This document shows, one piece after another, positions 24,432 through 32,525 of a stretch of 64,000 nt of DNA. The DNA is taken from positions 797,264 to 861,263 of the forward strand of contig WTXA01000002.1 of assembly GCA_009773805.1 (NCBI GenBank), given 5' to 3'. Position 1 is the stretch's first letter; each line of letters opens with the position of its first letter. The stretch is from Fusobacteriota bacterium. Its GTDB lineage: Bacteria > Bacillota > TC1. The position numbers and the translations under genes are program-made. The notes beneath the pieces are model-generated. The model had not been told where the DNA came from. It saw only the letters and a list, made by a program, of their open reading frames with translations, and searched no databases.

Positions 24432-26374
24432 TATTAGATATTAAAAAAGTAGTCAAAGAATACAAACTAAGCAGACACAACAAATTTAAAGCCTTAAATG
24501 GCATTGACCTGACTTTCGAGTCAGGTCAACTGGTTTCAATTATTGGAGAATCAGGAAGTGGCAAGTCTACCCTTATGAACGTTATAGGTGGCTTGGATAA
24601 CGACTACCAAGGAGATATACTCCTAGATGGAAATTCAGTCCATAACCTAAAAGAAAAGGACCTGGACAACTACAGAAAGAACAAGATTGGCTTTGTATTT
24701 CAAAGTTTCAATCTTATTCCCCACCTTCAGGTTTTAGACAACATTACAGTGGCCATGACCTTATCCAATGTTAAAAAATCAGATAGAATCAAAAGAGCCA
24801 AAAAGATACTCAAAGACGTTGGACTAACTGACCAAATGTACAAAAAACCAAATCAACTATCAGGTGGACAAAAACAAAGAGTAGCTATAGCCAGAGCCTT
24901 GATTAATGATCCAGATATTATATTGGCAGATGAACCAACAGGCTCATTAGACTCAGAAACAAGTGATCAGATACTGGTGTTGATTAAGAAAATAGCTGCT
25001 AAAGGAAAACTGGTTATTATAGTTACTCACTCGGAAAAAGTAGCTAGCCACTCAGACAGGGTGATTACAATTGCTGATGGTCTTATTATTAAAGATGTGA
25101 TGAAGGAAGAGAATAAGAAGATAATCATTGGTGAAGAAAAAGTAGATAATGGCAAACAGAATCTTTCATTTTTTGATGCTATTGGTATGGCTTTAAAGAA
25201 CATGAAAGAAAAACTAGCCAGGAATTTGTTGGTAGCAATTGGTGCCTCAATAGGTATTACAAGTGTTATTATCATGTTATCCATCGGTAACGGTGTTGGT
25301 AAGTATATAACAGATACTATGAACGAGTTTGTTAATCCTATGGTCATAGAAGTTCACCAATTAGCAGTAGAAGAGAATACAAATGGTCAACCTAGGGATA
25401 TTATGGCTACTGAAGCCAAGCCATTTGAAAAAGAAAATATTGAGGAGCTCAGTGCAATCAAAGGTGTTGAAAAAGTGGAACTGGCTTATAGTAAGTTTAG
25501 CTTTAGAGATAATATATTGAAAATTGGCGAAGAGGAAGTTCCTTTTCAGAATTTAAGTACTATCTCTAGTAATATTACCAGTGAAAATATTAATGAAGGT
25601 AAATTACCTGTTGCTGGTGAAATAATGGTTAGTGCCAATTTGATTGAGAATTTTGAGAGTAGTCCTGTAGGACAGACTATTGAATTAGAATTTATGATAG
25701 GTGCTACTAAGTTTGTTGAGAGTTTTATTGTCAGTGGTATTTATGGCGAAATATCAGAAAGTGGTATGAATAATTTCACTTCTGTCTTTTTCAATTATGC
25801 TGACTTAGAAAATTTAGCAAAGGATAAAGATGTTACAATCAAGCCTAATACTGTTTACTTGGTAACTGATGATCAAGATAATGTTGAGGCAATAAAAGAA
25901 AAGGTGCTGGCTTTAGGCTATACCGGCTCAATGGAAGAACTTCTTTTAGGAATGTTCAAGGAAATGCTTGATGTGATTACCTATATTCTTGCAGCTATTG
26001 CAGCTATATCCTTGGTAGTTTCAGCTATTATGATATTAGTGGTAATGTACATATCAGTTGTTGAAAGGACTAGAGAAATTGGTGTCTTAAAAGCAATTGG
26101 TGCTAGAAGAAAGGACATTAAAAGAATATTTGTGGCTGAATCATTTTTGATTGGCTTAGTGAGTGGTCTTTTTGGTCTCTTAGTGGCTGTATTATTGATG
26201 TATGCCATTAATGGGATTACTAATAGTATGTATGGAGTAGACTTGGTTCTAATTAGTAGTATGTTTGCTGTATTTGGGGTTTTAGTTAGTATAGGCATTA
26301 GTATTCTGGCAGGACTAGCTCCAGCCAGTAAGGCCGCAAAACTTGATCCTGTTGAGTCTTTAAGAAGAGAGTAG
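24428..26374 (+). CDS. Fused ABC ATPase-FtsX-like permease (YtrE-YtrF/MacB type)
   Basis: This is a 648-residue single polypeptide. Residues 1-230 form a LolD/MacB-type ATPase: Walker A GESGSGKST at 40-48, signature LSGGQKQR, Walker B ILADEPTGSLDSE. The rest has a membrane segment near 266-285, an extracellular domain of about 220 residues, and three C-terminal membrane segments from about 519, 572 and 605. In B. subtilis the matching YtrE and YtrF are separate. MacB-type transporters work by mechanotransmission rather than classical transport. The start ATG overlaps the preceding stop (ATGA). Confidence 0.9.
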   Translation: MILDIKKVVKEYKLSRHNKFKALNGIDLTFESGQLVSIIGESGSGKSTLMNVIGGLDNDYQGDILLDGNSVHNLKEKDLDNYRKNKIGFVFQSFNLIPHLQVLDNITVAMTLSNVKKSDRIKRAKKILKDVGLTDQMYKKPNQLSGGQKQRVAIARALINDPDIILADEPTGSLDSETSDQILVLIKKIAAKGKLVIIVTHSEKVASHSDRVITIADGLIIKDVMKEENKKIIIGEEKVDNGKQNLSFFDAIGMALKNMKEKLARNLLVAIGASIGITSVIIMLSIGNGVGKYITDTMNEFVNPMVIEVHQLAVEENTNGQPRDIMATEAKPFEKENIEELSAIKGVEKVELAYSKFSFRDNILKIGEEEVPFQNLSTISSNITSENINEGKLPVAGEIMVSANLIENFESSPVGQTIELEFMIGATKFVESFIVSGIYGEISESGMNNFTSVFFNYADLENLAKDKDVTIKPNTVYLVTDDQDNVEAIKEKVLALGYTGSMEELLLGMFKEMLDVITYILAAIAAISLVVSAIMILVVMYISVVERTREIGVLKAIGARRKDIKRIFVAESFLIGLVSGLFGLLVAVLLMYAINGITNSMYGVDLVLISSMFAVFGVLVSIGISILAGLAPASKAAKLDPVESLRRE

Positions 26375-26385
26375 AGGATTTATAT

Positions 26386-26751
26386 TTAGTAGTCCTCATC
26401 ATCATCCTCATAATCATCCTGATTCCTAGTATCTCTACCAATCTTTTCTTCTGTTAATATTATATAGAAAAGAAAGATTAGGAAAGCGATGGTTAGTGAT
26501 AGGGTGATGATTATGAATTTTAGATAATAGTCATAGGTAGTAAAGAAAAAAGTAAATAAGAGTGTAGTTATTAAAAGAAGGAATGTGGCAATTCTTGGTG
26601 ATACAAAGCTTATAAGTAGAATAGCAACTAGGATAAAGGTTGGTATTAGGTTTATGAGGGTGTCGCTAAGGGTTGCTTCTAGGGAAAAAACAGCAAAAAA
26701 GGCTGCTAGTAGAAAGATTAAAAGTCTGGCTAGTGTGATAGGTCTTTTCAT
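26386..26751 (-). CDS. Small hydrophobic membrane protein with acidic tail
   Basis: This is a 121-residue protein with four hydrophobic segments in the first 95 residues and a strongly acidic C-terminus (DDYEDDDEDY). It starts with a GGAGA-type site upstream on the minus strand and converges on the Ytr-like operon. Function unknown. I rate it a real gene because of its clean membrane-protein composition and ribosome binding site. Confidence 0.65.
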   Translation of the reverse strand: MKRPITLARLLIFLLAAFFAVFSLEATLSDTLINLIPTFILVAILLISFVSPRIATFLLLITTLLFTFFFTTYDYYLKFIIITLSLTIAFLIFLFYIILTEEKIGRDTRNQDDYEDDDEDY

Positions 26752-26878
26752 GTTTTTTCTCCTTTTTTTGTCAAAGAATTTTTTGTATTATGCTTATTAT
26801 ATTAAATTTATAATAATTATTAAAGTTTTAGTTGAAAATATTCAAATAAAGGCATAGAATGTGTTAGAGGTGAAAAAT

Positions 26879-27310
26879 ATGGGGAATAATAAGAAGAACA
26901 ATGTTATAGTAATTGGATGTGGTCGTTTAGGGTCCACAATCGCCGGAAATCTATCAGAAAAAAATAAAAACTTAATGATCGTAGATATGGATCAAAGTAG
27001 TTTTAGAAAGTTATCTGCCTCCTATGGTGGACTTACTAAGGAAGGTGATGGAACAGATATAGATTTATTAGAAAGTATTAATATTGCTGATGCTGATATT
27101 TTGATTGCATCAACTGACGAGGATGATGTGAATATATTAATATCCCAAATAGCTAAGGTTATCTACAAGGTGCCTGATGTTATTGCTAGAATTTATGATA
27201 CATCTAAGGCGATAACTTGTGAGGATTTTGGAATTCATGTAATCTCGCCTACTGCTTTGTCTATTAAGGCTTTCCAAAAAATGATATTTAATGAGGAGGT
27301 TGAGGATTAA
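26879..27310 (+). CDS. TrkA-N (RCK_N) domain protein of K+ uptake
   Basis: This is a 143-residue protein with one nucleotide-binding RCK_N domain: VIVIGCGRLGSTIAGNL at 9-25, then acidic MIVDMDQ and DGTDIDLL. The RCK_C ligand domain is missing. It gates a K+ channel subunit through NAD(H) or other nucleotides, most likely together with the next, full-length TrkA. The ATG at 26879 has AGAGG eight bases upstream; a GTG at 26861 lies before that site. The stop overlaps the next start (TTAATG). Confidence 0.85.
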   Translation: MGNNKKNNVIVIGCGRLGSTIAGNLSEKNKNLMIVDMDQSSFRKLSASYGGLTKEGDGTDIDLLESINIADADILIASTDEDDVNILISQIAKVIYKVPDVIARIYDTSKAITCEDFGIHVISPTALSIKAFQKMIFNEEVED

Positions 27311-27975
27311 TGAATATATTAATTGTTGGTGGACATGCCAAGGCTAACTTCCTAACTAAGTCATTAAAAGAAAGTGGTCATAACGTTACAATTATTAACA
27401 AAGATAAAGAATGGTGTAAAATCATGGCTCATAGCCATGGTATTGTTGGTGTCTATGGTGATGGTACCAAGCCTTTTGTATTAAAGGATGCGGGAGCCAT
27501 TGAAATGGATACAGTTATTGCCTTATGTAATAAGGACTCGGCTAATTTGGTAATCTGTGAGGTAGCCAAAAAACAATTTAAGGTGAAGAATACTTTTGCT
27601 GTAGTTAATGATCCTAAGAATATTAGGATTTTTAAAAAGCTTGGTGTTGATAAGGTTATTAGTTCTACAGAAATTTTGTCAGATATGATTGAGTTTGAGG
27701 CAGTTATAGATAATTTAATTAATTATCTACCAATGGAGAATGAGAAAATCATTTTATCAGAATTTGAAGTTGATGCAAGATCACAAGTAGCTGATAAAAG
27801 AATCAAAGATATTGATTTACCTCCTGAGTCTTTAATTGCCTATATTATTAGAGGTGATGAAATGGTGATTTGCGCAGAGGGAAATTGTGAGTTGAAAATT
27901 TCCGATAAGGTTATTGTACTTTCAAGAAGTAAGGATTTTGCTAAAATTACTTCCTTGTTCTTTTGGAGGAAGTAA
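27310..27975 (+). CDS. trkA: TrkA-family K+ uptake regulator (RCK_N and RCK_C)
   Basis: This is a 221-residue cytoplasmic gating protein. The N-terminal Rossmann domain reads MNILIVGGHAKANFLTKSL, followed by acidic DGTKPFVL. The C-terminal RCK_C domain spans about 140-221. The glycine motif is GGHAKA instead of the common GxGxxG, so nucleotide preference may differ. It shares an operon with a shorter RCK_N protein and the TrkH-type channel. The last bases overlap the trkH start. Confidence 0.88.
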   Translation: MNILIVGGHAKANFLTKSLKESGHNVTIINKDKEWCKIMAHSHGIVGVYGDGTKPFVLKDAGAIEMDTVIALCNKDSANLVICEVAKKQFKVKNTFAVVNDPKNIRIFKKLGVDKVISSTEILSDMIEFEAVIDNLINYLPMENEKIILSEFEVDARSQVADKRIKDIDLPPESLIAYIIRGDEMVICAEGNCELKISDKVIVLSRSKDFAKITSLFFWRK

Positions 27976-29444
27976 TGGGAAAAATTTTAAACTATATAAA
28001 AAATCAGGATTTTGTTTCTAAGCTTTTAATTATGTTAGGTATAATTCAATTTGTACCTTTATTAATGCTTATTCCATATCCTGAGGACTATATTTATACT
28101 TGGGCTTTTGTTATACCTGGTGTATTTTCTATTGTTATAGGATTGTTGTTTAGAGCTAAAAAACAAGATGAAAATAAGATGAAATTCTGGGGTAGAAATA
28201 ATGAGAGTGTTATTGTTGTAGCAATCTGGTTATATGCTATTTTTTTAGGTGCAATGCCTTTTGTTATTTCAGGTTTTCTTGACTTTATTCCTGCCTTGTT
28301 TGAAACTGTAAGTGGTTGGACCACAACTGGTTTGTCAGTTATGAATGTACAAGAGTTACCTAGAATTATCAACTTCTATAGAGGATTTATGCAGTTTTGT
28401 GGTGGTTTAGGTTTTGTTTTATTAATGTTAATTTTTGCTGGTGGAAAAAATGCTATGGATCTTTTTTCAGCAGAGGGACATCCTGATAAGTTGGAGCCTA
28501 ATTTAAGAAGTACAGCCAGGATTATGATGTTTATTTATCTTGGTTTTAATATTCTTGGTTTTATTGCTTATATGATTTTTGGTATGCCTTGGTTTGATTC
28601 TTTGTTTCATTCAATGGCTGCCTTGTCTACTGGTGGCTTCGCCATGACAACATATAGCTTGGCTGACTACAATAGCTTGCCGATTGAGGTTATTACAATC
28701 GTATTGATGGTGATTGGCACAACTAACTTTGCTATTTTAGCCTTGTTAGTCAAGGGTAAGTTCAAGAAGTTCTTTAAAATTGGTGAGATAAGGTTCTTTG
28801 CTGTTGCTATCATGATAATGATTTTCATAGTAGCATTTGCCGGTATTTTTGGATTATATAGTAATTTTGAAGAGAGTTTTAGAATTGCTTTCTTCCAGAT
28901 TGTATCAGGGTTATCTACCACTGGTTTTTCTACTATTGATTTTAATACTTGGAAGCCTGATATGTTGTTGATAGTTATTATATCGATGTTAATTGGTGGT
29001 GGTGCTGGCTCTACTGCAGGTGGTATTAAATATACTAGGGTCTATGCAATGTATAAGTCATTCATATTTGGATTAAAGAAAAAATTTATGCCTGAGCGTG
29101 CAGTTAATGAAGCAGCAATCTACAAACCAGAGGGAAAAGTGTATTTATCAAGTAAATATATGGATGATATTGGACGTTTTATTTTCGTCTATATGGTTCT
29201 CTATTTTCTTGGAACTTTCTTATTAACCTTGGCAGGGGTACCTCTTGATAAGGCTATGTTTGAGTTTGCTTCTGCTCTTGGTACTGTTGGTTTGTCTATT
29301 GGGGTAACCACTCCTGACACGAGTAATTATATCCTTATTATTGAGATGATAGGAATGCTACTTGGCAGGTTGGAAATCTTCATAATATTAGTTTCAATTT
29401 TGGCTGTATTTAATAAAATATTTAGGAGAGGCAGGAGTGTCTAA
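27975..29444 (+). CDS. trkH: TrkH/KtrB-family potassium channel subunit
   Basis: This is a 489-residue integral membrane protein with the four-repeat TrkH fold. Selectivity-filter segments are visible as SGWTTTGLSVM, STGGFAMTT, GLSTTGFST and SALGTVGLSIG. It imports K+ together with the two RCK proteins encoded upstream. The ATG at 27975 has GGAGG seven bases upstream; a TTG four codons earlier overlaps that site. The next gene begins immediately after its stop. Confidence 0.93.
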   Translation: MGKILNYIKNQDFVSKLLIMLGIIQFVPLLMLIPYPEDYIYTWAFVIPGVFSIVIGLLFRAKKQDENKMKFWGRNNESVIVVAIWLYAIFLGAMPFVISGFLDFIPALFETVSGWTTTGLSVMNVQELPRIINFYRGFMQFCGGLGFVLLMLIFAGGKNAMDLFSAEGHPDKLEPNLRSTARIMMFIYLGFNILGFIAYMIFGMPWFDSLFHSMAALSTGGFAMTTYSLADYNSLPIEVITIVLMVIGTTNFAILALLVKGKFKKFFKIGEIRFFAVAIMIMIFIVAFAGIFGLYSNFEESFRIAFFQIVSGLSTTGFSTIDFNTWKPDMLLIVIISMLIGGGAGSTAGGIKYTRVYAMYKSFIFGLKKKFMPERAVNEAAIYKPEGKVYLSSKYMDDIGRFIFVYMVLYFLGTFLLTLAGVPLDKAMFEFASALGTVGLSIGVTTPDTSNYILIIEMIGMLLGRLEIFIILVSILAVFNKIFRRGRSV

Positions 29445-30398
29445 ATGTTTAAAAGAATGTGGAATCCTATTCTAAGACAAGTGAATCCAAGTCGATCTGG
29501 TTTCTTTGAGGGCTGGTACTTCAAAGAGGTAAGTGGATCTGGTGATGAAGTTATTAGTTTTATTCCAGGGTATAGTACTGTGGAAGGGGATAAGCATGCT
29601 TTTGTTCAATATATATTGGTGAAAAATGGAGAAATTAAGAGCGGGTATATTAGGTATCCCTTGTCTTTTTTTAAGTATACGGAGGCTCCCTTTAGGGTAG
29701 AGATAGGCAATAATGTTTTTAGTATCGATGGTTTTAGTGTTGATATTGATGATGCTGGCTTTGCCATTAAGGGTAGTGTTGGTTTTGGAAAGTTCCTGGG
29801 TATAAAGAGGAGTATTTATGCTCCTAATATTATGGGGCCTTTTGCCTATATTCCCAATATGGAGTGTAATCATGGGGTTATTAGTTTAGGTCATGATCTT
29901 ACTGGGTCTTTGTCAATTGCTGGTGATATTGTAACTTTTAATGGTGGTCGTGGGTATTTGGAAAAGGATTGGGGCAGGTCGTTTCCTGATAAATATATTT
30001 GGTTGCAGTGTAATAGCTTTAAGTCAGGTAGTAGTTTGTTTTTGTCTATTGCTGATATTACTTTTGTTGGTTTTACGTTCACTGGTTTTATAGGGGTCTT
30101 TCATGATGGGATAAAAGAATACCGTTTTGGGTCCTATCAAAGTGGTGGATTTAGGGTGGTTAGTCTAACTGATACTGTCGTGGAGGTTGAACTTTGGAAG
30201 GGTTTCTTAAGGTTGTTTGTGAAGGTAACTTCAGTAGGCTCCGATAAGCTTGTTGCACCGGTTGATGGTAGGATGTCCCTGGTTATTAAGGAGGCTGTTT
30301 CTGCTGTTGTGGATTATAGTTTCATTGATAGAAGAACTGGTCGTGTCATTGAAGAAAAAGGTTGCCCTGGTAGTTTTGAAGTTGTTGGACATATCTAG
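29445..30398 (+). CDS. Tocopherol-cyclase-like protein (TTC family)
   Basis: This is a 317-residue beta-rich protein with the family elements NPSRSGFFEGWYFKEV, then ECNHGVISLGHDLTGSL and GGRGYLEKDWGRSFPDKYIWLQ. Plant members cyclise tocopherol precursors; bacterial members are of unknown role because anaerobes make no tocopherol. The ATG directly follows the trkH stop, so it is probably cotranscribed with K+ uptake. Codons are strongly T/G-biased. Confidence 0.85.
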   Translation: MFKRMWNPILRQVNPSRSGFFEGWYFKEVSGSGDEVISFIPGYSTVEGDKHAFVQYILVKNGEIKSGYIRYPLSFFKYTEAPFRVEIGNNVFSIDGFSVDIDDAGFAIKGSVGFGKFLGIKRSIYAPNIMGPFAYIPNMECNHGVISLGHDLTGSLSIAGDIVTFNGGRGYLEKDWGRSFPDKYIWLQCNSFKSGSSLFLSIADITFVGFTFTGFIGVFHDGIKEYRFGSYQSGGFRVVSLTDTVVEVELWKGFLRLFVKVTSVGSDKLVAPVDGRMSLVIKEAVSAVVDYSFIDRRTGRVIEEKGCPGSFEVVGHI

Positions 30399-30480
30399 GG
30401 GTGATATGTTTAAATACTAGACTAGGGATCACTGCTAGTTAGGCTTGATGTAAAGATAGAGTAAATTATCAATAGAATGA

Positions 30481-30509
30481 TTGACTATGTTTTATTGGTC
30501 TAATATAAT
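30481..30509 (+). promoter_or_regulatory. Promoter of the putative antitoxin RNA
   Basis: TTGACT (30481-30486), a 17-base spacer and TATAAT (30504-30509) make a near-consensus promoter with no protein gene behind it. Transcription would start near 30516. Confidence 0.8.
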
Positions 30510-30515
30510 ATAGAC

Positions 30516-30598
30516 AGATAGGAAACCAGATAAGGTTATCCGGATACAGTTAAACTAGTAACTGCTCGTGATCAAGCTGGGCAGTTACTTTTTTTGTG
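30516..30598 (+). ncRNA. Putative antitoxin small RNA of a type I toxin-antitoxin locus
   Basis: This is a transcript of about 80 bases between a strong promoter and a strong terminator. It has a 5' hairpin GGAAACC-AGATAA-GGTTATCC (30521-30541) and a terminator stem AGTAACTGCTC/GGGCAGTTACT (30555-30587) with a T-run. Its 3' part is antisense to the end of the small toxin gene on the minus strand (overlap at the stop codon and beyond). This matches TxpA/RatA and BsrG/SR4 organisation. The assignment rests on architecture; expression is not shown. Confidence 0.7.
30555..30598 (+). terminator. Terminator of the antitoxin RNA
   Basis: An 11-bp stem with one mismatch spans 30555-30565 and 30577-30587, followed by TTTTTTT. 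The opposite strand has the stem but only a weak T-run, so the toxin mRNA may read through into the antisense region. Confidence 0.8.
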
Positions 30599-30659
30599 TA
30601 ATTGACACAATTAATGTAGCAAAGAAAAACATTAGTGTAAATGTTTCAAATATGCTCAT
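30585..30659 (-). CDS. Putative holin-like type I toxin peptide (24 residues)
   Basis: This short gene starts MSIFETFTLMFFFATLIV and ends ITQKK, with a single membrane helix and a Lys tail. It fits the Hol-Tox/TxpA/BsrE pattern MSTFxALMLM...FxxLI...KK. A perfect AAGGAGG sits seven bases before the ATG. Such peptides insert in the membrane and halt growth unless an antisense RNA blocks translation. The 5' leader of roughly 70 bases repeats, inverted, the first 60 bases of the antitoxin locus. It is 5-15 residues shorter than B. subtilis relatives. Confidence 0.75.
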   Translation of the reverse strand: MSIFETFTLMFFFATLIVSITQKK

Positions 30660-30701
30660 CAAACCACCTCCTTCCCATAGGTATTATCTCGGGAAATTGA
30701 T

Positions 30702-30771
30702 GGATAACCACTCAGTTGTCCTATCTGTCTTAATGGATATAATAACACCAAAGTTGTAAAAACATAGTTAA
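30702..30771 (-). promoter_or_regulatory. Toxin-gene leader and weak promoter, inverted copy of the antitoxin promoter region
   Basis: On the minus strand TTAACTATGTTTT (30771-30759), AGACAGATAGGA (30730-30719) and GGTTATCC (30709-30702) match TTGACTATGTTTT, AGACAGATAGGA and GGTTATCC at 30481-30541 on the plus strand. The -10 is poor (TGTTAT, 18-base spacer). The leader can fold into a hairpin like that of the antitoxin RNA. Confidence 0.6.
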
Positions 30772-30775
30772 TTAT

Positions 30776-30813
30776 GAAATAAAAAGCCAGGATATTGTTA
30801 AATATCCTGGCTT
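30776..30813 (-). terminator. Terminator of the DUF1858-DUF438 operon
   Basis: A 13-bp stem AAGCCAGGATATT/AATATCCTGGCTT (30784-30796 with 30801-30813) is followed on the minus strand by TTTTTATTT. Confidence 0.85.
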
Positions 30814-30840
30814 ATCCTATACTTCTAATACTTCTATAGT

Positions 30841-32079
30841 CTATTCTAAAGAAACAAGTCTTTTCTCTCCTGTAATTGCTTGGATAGGACCGATGTTTTG
30901 AGTAACTTCTAAAGTACCCATATAGTCTCCATTATCATCTCTTAATGCAAAATATCTAATAAAGATGAACAATTCACCCATCTTAATCCAGAAATCTTCA
31001 CTATCTTTCTTACCAGATTTAAAATCATTAACAATACCCTCAACAATATGAACACTAGCAGGAGGATGACAATTAGAAACCTGACGCCCAATAATAGAAC
31101 GAGCCCTTGGGAAAATCCTCTCACTTGATTCAGAAAAGAACTTAACCTTATCGTCCTTGTCAACAAAAGTAATATCAATCGGTAACATATTAAGAACCTT
31201 AGTCAACTCATCAATTGTAAACTTACCCGTAGGAAGAGAAACAGTACCAGAAGGTATCTCTTCAGCCTCAGCAAACTCCTTAGCATATTTCTTTTCAGGA
31301 GTCCAATCCCCTGGAGTCTTAATTAAATAGTATCCTAAATCCTTACTATCATTAGCAACAACTTTCCATTCATCCTCTGTAAGATTATCCACCAACATAG
31401 GAATCATAATATTCTCTTCCTTAAAGATCATCTCATTAATCCTATGAAAGACCTTTTCAACTGAACCCTTAATTACTTTTCTTAACTTAATATCATGAAA
31501 TACCTGCTTGACATCATCTCGAATCTCATCATCCACACCCCACATAACTTTAGGTGGAGCTGTAATTCCATACTTTTCCATATATGGAAAGAGTAGAGTC
31601 TCCTTTTTCATATAGTGTAAATTAATGTGAGACAATTGCTCAAAACCAGCAACAAGAGCAGAATATTCTTCTTCACTACCAGTTTCTAAATAATTATCTA
31701 AATGAACTTTAATAATATCATTCATCAAGGTTTCTAAAGCTCTATTCTCCAAGAATAAGATGCGAACTGGATGACCAGGTATCTTACTAGGATCACTAGG
31801 ATTATGAATCTCCTTAATAGAACCTTTAAAAACAGCTGAATGGACATCACAAAGACTTTGAATCTCTGCTACAGTTGTTCCTGATAGGATCAACTCTTTT
31901 TCAGCATCAGTAATCTCCTTAGCAGAAACTTCACCAAAAGTTTCTTCAAACTTGGCTTTTACTTCCTCGATTGTCTTACCTTCATGTAGTTCTTTGATTA
32001 TGTCTTTTAGAACTTGTTTTTTGTTTTCTTTGTCGACCATTGATGGTCTGTTTTCTCTGTTGTTAATTTCGCCGCTCAT
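30841..32079 (-). CDS. DUF438 protein with hemerythrin-like and PAS domains
   Basis: This is a 412-residue protein. Residues 15-85 are the DUF438 region, 100-235 a hemerythrin-like HHE bundle with candidate His and Glu ligands (PGHPVRILFLENRALE, LSHINLHYMKKETLLFP, VFHRINEMIFKEENIMIP), and 285-400 a PAS-like sensor. HHE proteins of the RIC/ScdA type repair iron centres damaged by NO or peroxide. Cotranscription with the DUF1858 gene upstream fits that role. Initiation at 32079 has a weak AAGG; Met14 is an alternative. Confidence 0.85.
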   Translation of the reverse strand: MSGEINNRENRPSMVDKENKKQVLKDIIKELHEGKTIEEVKAKFEETFGEVSAKEITDAEKELILSGTTVAEIQSLCDVHSAVFKGSIKEIHNPSDPSKIPGHPVRILFLENRALETLMNDIIKVHLDNYLETGSEEEYSALVAGFEQLSHINLHYMKKETLLFPYMEKYGITAPPKVMWGVDDEIRDDVKQVFHDIKLRKVIKGSVEKVFHRINEMIFKEENIMIPMLVDNLTEDEWKVVANDSKDLGYYLIKTPGDWTPEKKYAKEFAEAEEIPSGTVSLPTGKFTIDELTKVLNMLPIDITFVDKDDKVKFFSESSERIFPRARSIIGRQVSNCHPPASVHIVEGIVNDFKSGKKDSEDFWIKMGELFIFIRYFALRDDNGDYMGTLEVTQNIGPIQAITGEKRLVSLE

Positions 32080-32095
32080 ATTTTCTTCTACCTTT

Positions 32096-32320
32096 CTAGA
32101 CTACCTTGTAGCCCTTATCTTCTAGTTTTTTAATAATATCTTTAATATCGAACTGTTTCATCTTAGCTCCCTTTTCTATGGTCATGATTCTACCTGCTGT
32201 TTCCAACATACCTGGTAGAACAATATCTTTGAATCCCAACTCTACTAGTGTTGTTTTTATTTCTGGATAGGTTTTGACTAATTCGTAAACAGATTTCTTT
32301 AAATCAATTTCTTTTTCCAT
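32096..32320 (-). CDS. DUF1858 protein (ScdA N-terminal-like)
   Basis: This is a 74-residue protein with the DUF1858 pattern: VYELVKTYPEIKTTLVELGFKDI, then GRIMTIEKGAKMKQFDIKDII. It resembles the small N-terminal domain of the iron-centre repair protein ScdA, which in some genomes is fused to the HHE part. Here it is separate, 16 bases upstream of the DUF438 gene. The ATG at 32320 has GAGGTG eight bases upstream; the GTG three codons earlier is inside that site. Confidence 0.82.
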   Translation of the reverse strand: MEKEIDLKKSVYELVKTYPEIKTTLVELGFKDIVLPGMLETAGRIMTIEKGAKMKQFDIKDIIKKLEDKGYKVV

Positions 32321-32337
32321 AAATATCACCTCTTAAC

Positions 32338-32358
32338 TTGATAATACAATAATATCAA
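32338..32358. promoter_or_regulatory. Inverted repeat upstream of the DUF1858 gene
   Basis: TTGATAATA and TAATATCAA (one mismatched pair) flank CAA, 18 bases upstream of the DUF1858 start. It is reminiscent of CRP/FNR-type TTGAT...ATCAA sites and may be a regulator site of the minus-strand operon. No regulator gene lies nearby. Confidence 0.5.
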
Positions 32359-32434
32359 ATAATTTGTATGTTTTCCGTATCTGGGGATACCTATTTATAT
32401 AAAAGTTTTAATTTATTAACAAAAAAATATAGAA

Positions 32435-32476
32435 TTCCAACAAAAATTGTTGGAAATACTACAAAGTTGATATTAT
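32435..32476 (+). promoter_or_regulatory. Promoter of the Mrp/NBP35 gene with a 9-3-9 palindrome
   Basis: TTCCAACAA-AAA-TTGTTGGAA (32435-32455) is a perfect palindrome. Its right arm contains a -35-like TTGTTG (32447-32452), followed after 18 bases by TATTAT (32471-32476). This placement suits a repressor or an activator overlapping the -35. The regulator is unknown. Confidence 0.6.
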
Positions 32477-32525
32477 TTGTGTTAACATGGTCGTGGATAG
32501 TCATGAAAAATGGAGGAATATATAT

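Noticed and set aside
30568..30759. Plus-strand reading frame of 63 codons in the toxin-antitoxin region
   Set aside because: It starts within the antitoxin terminator, has no ribosome binding site, and lies opposite the better supported small toxin gene and its leader.
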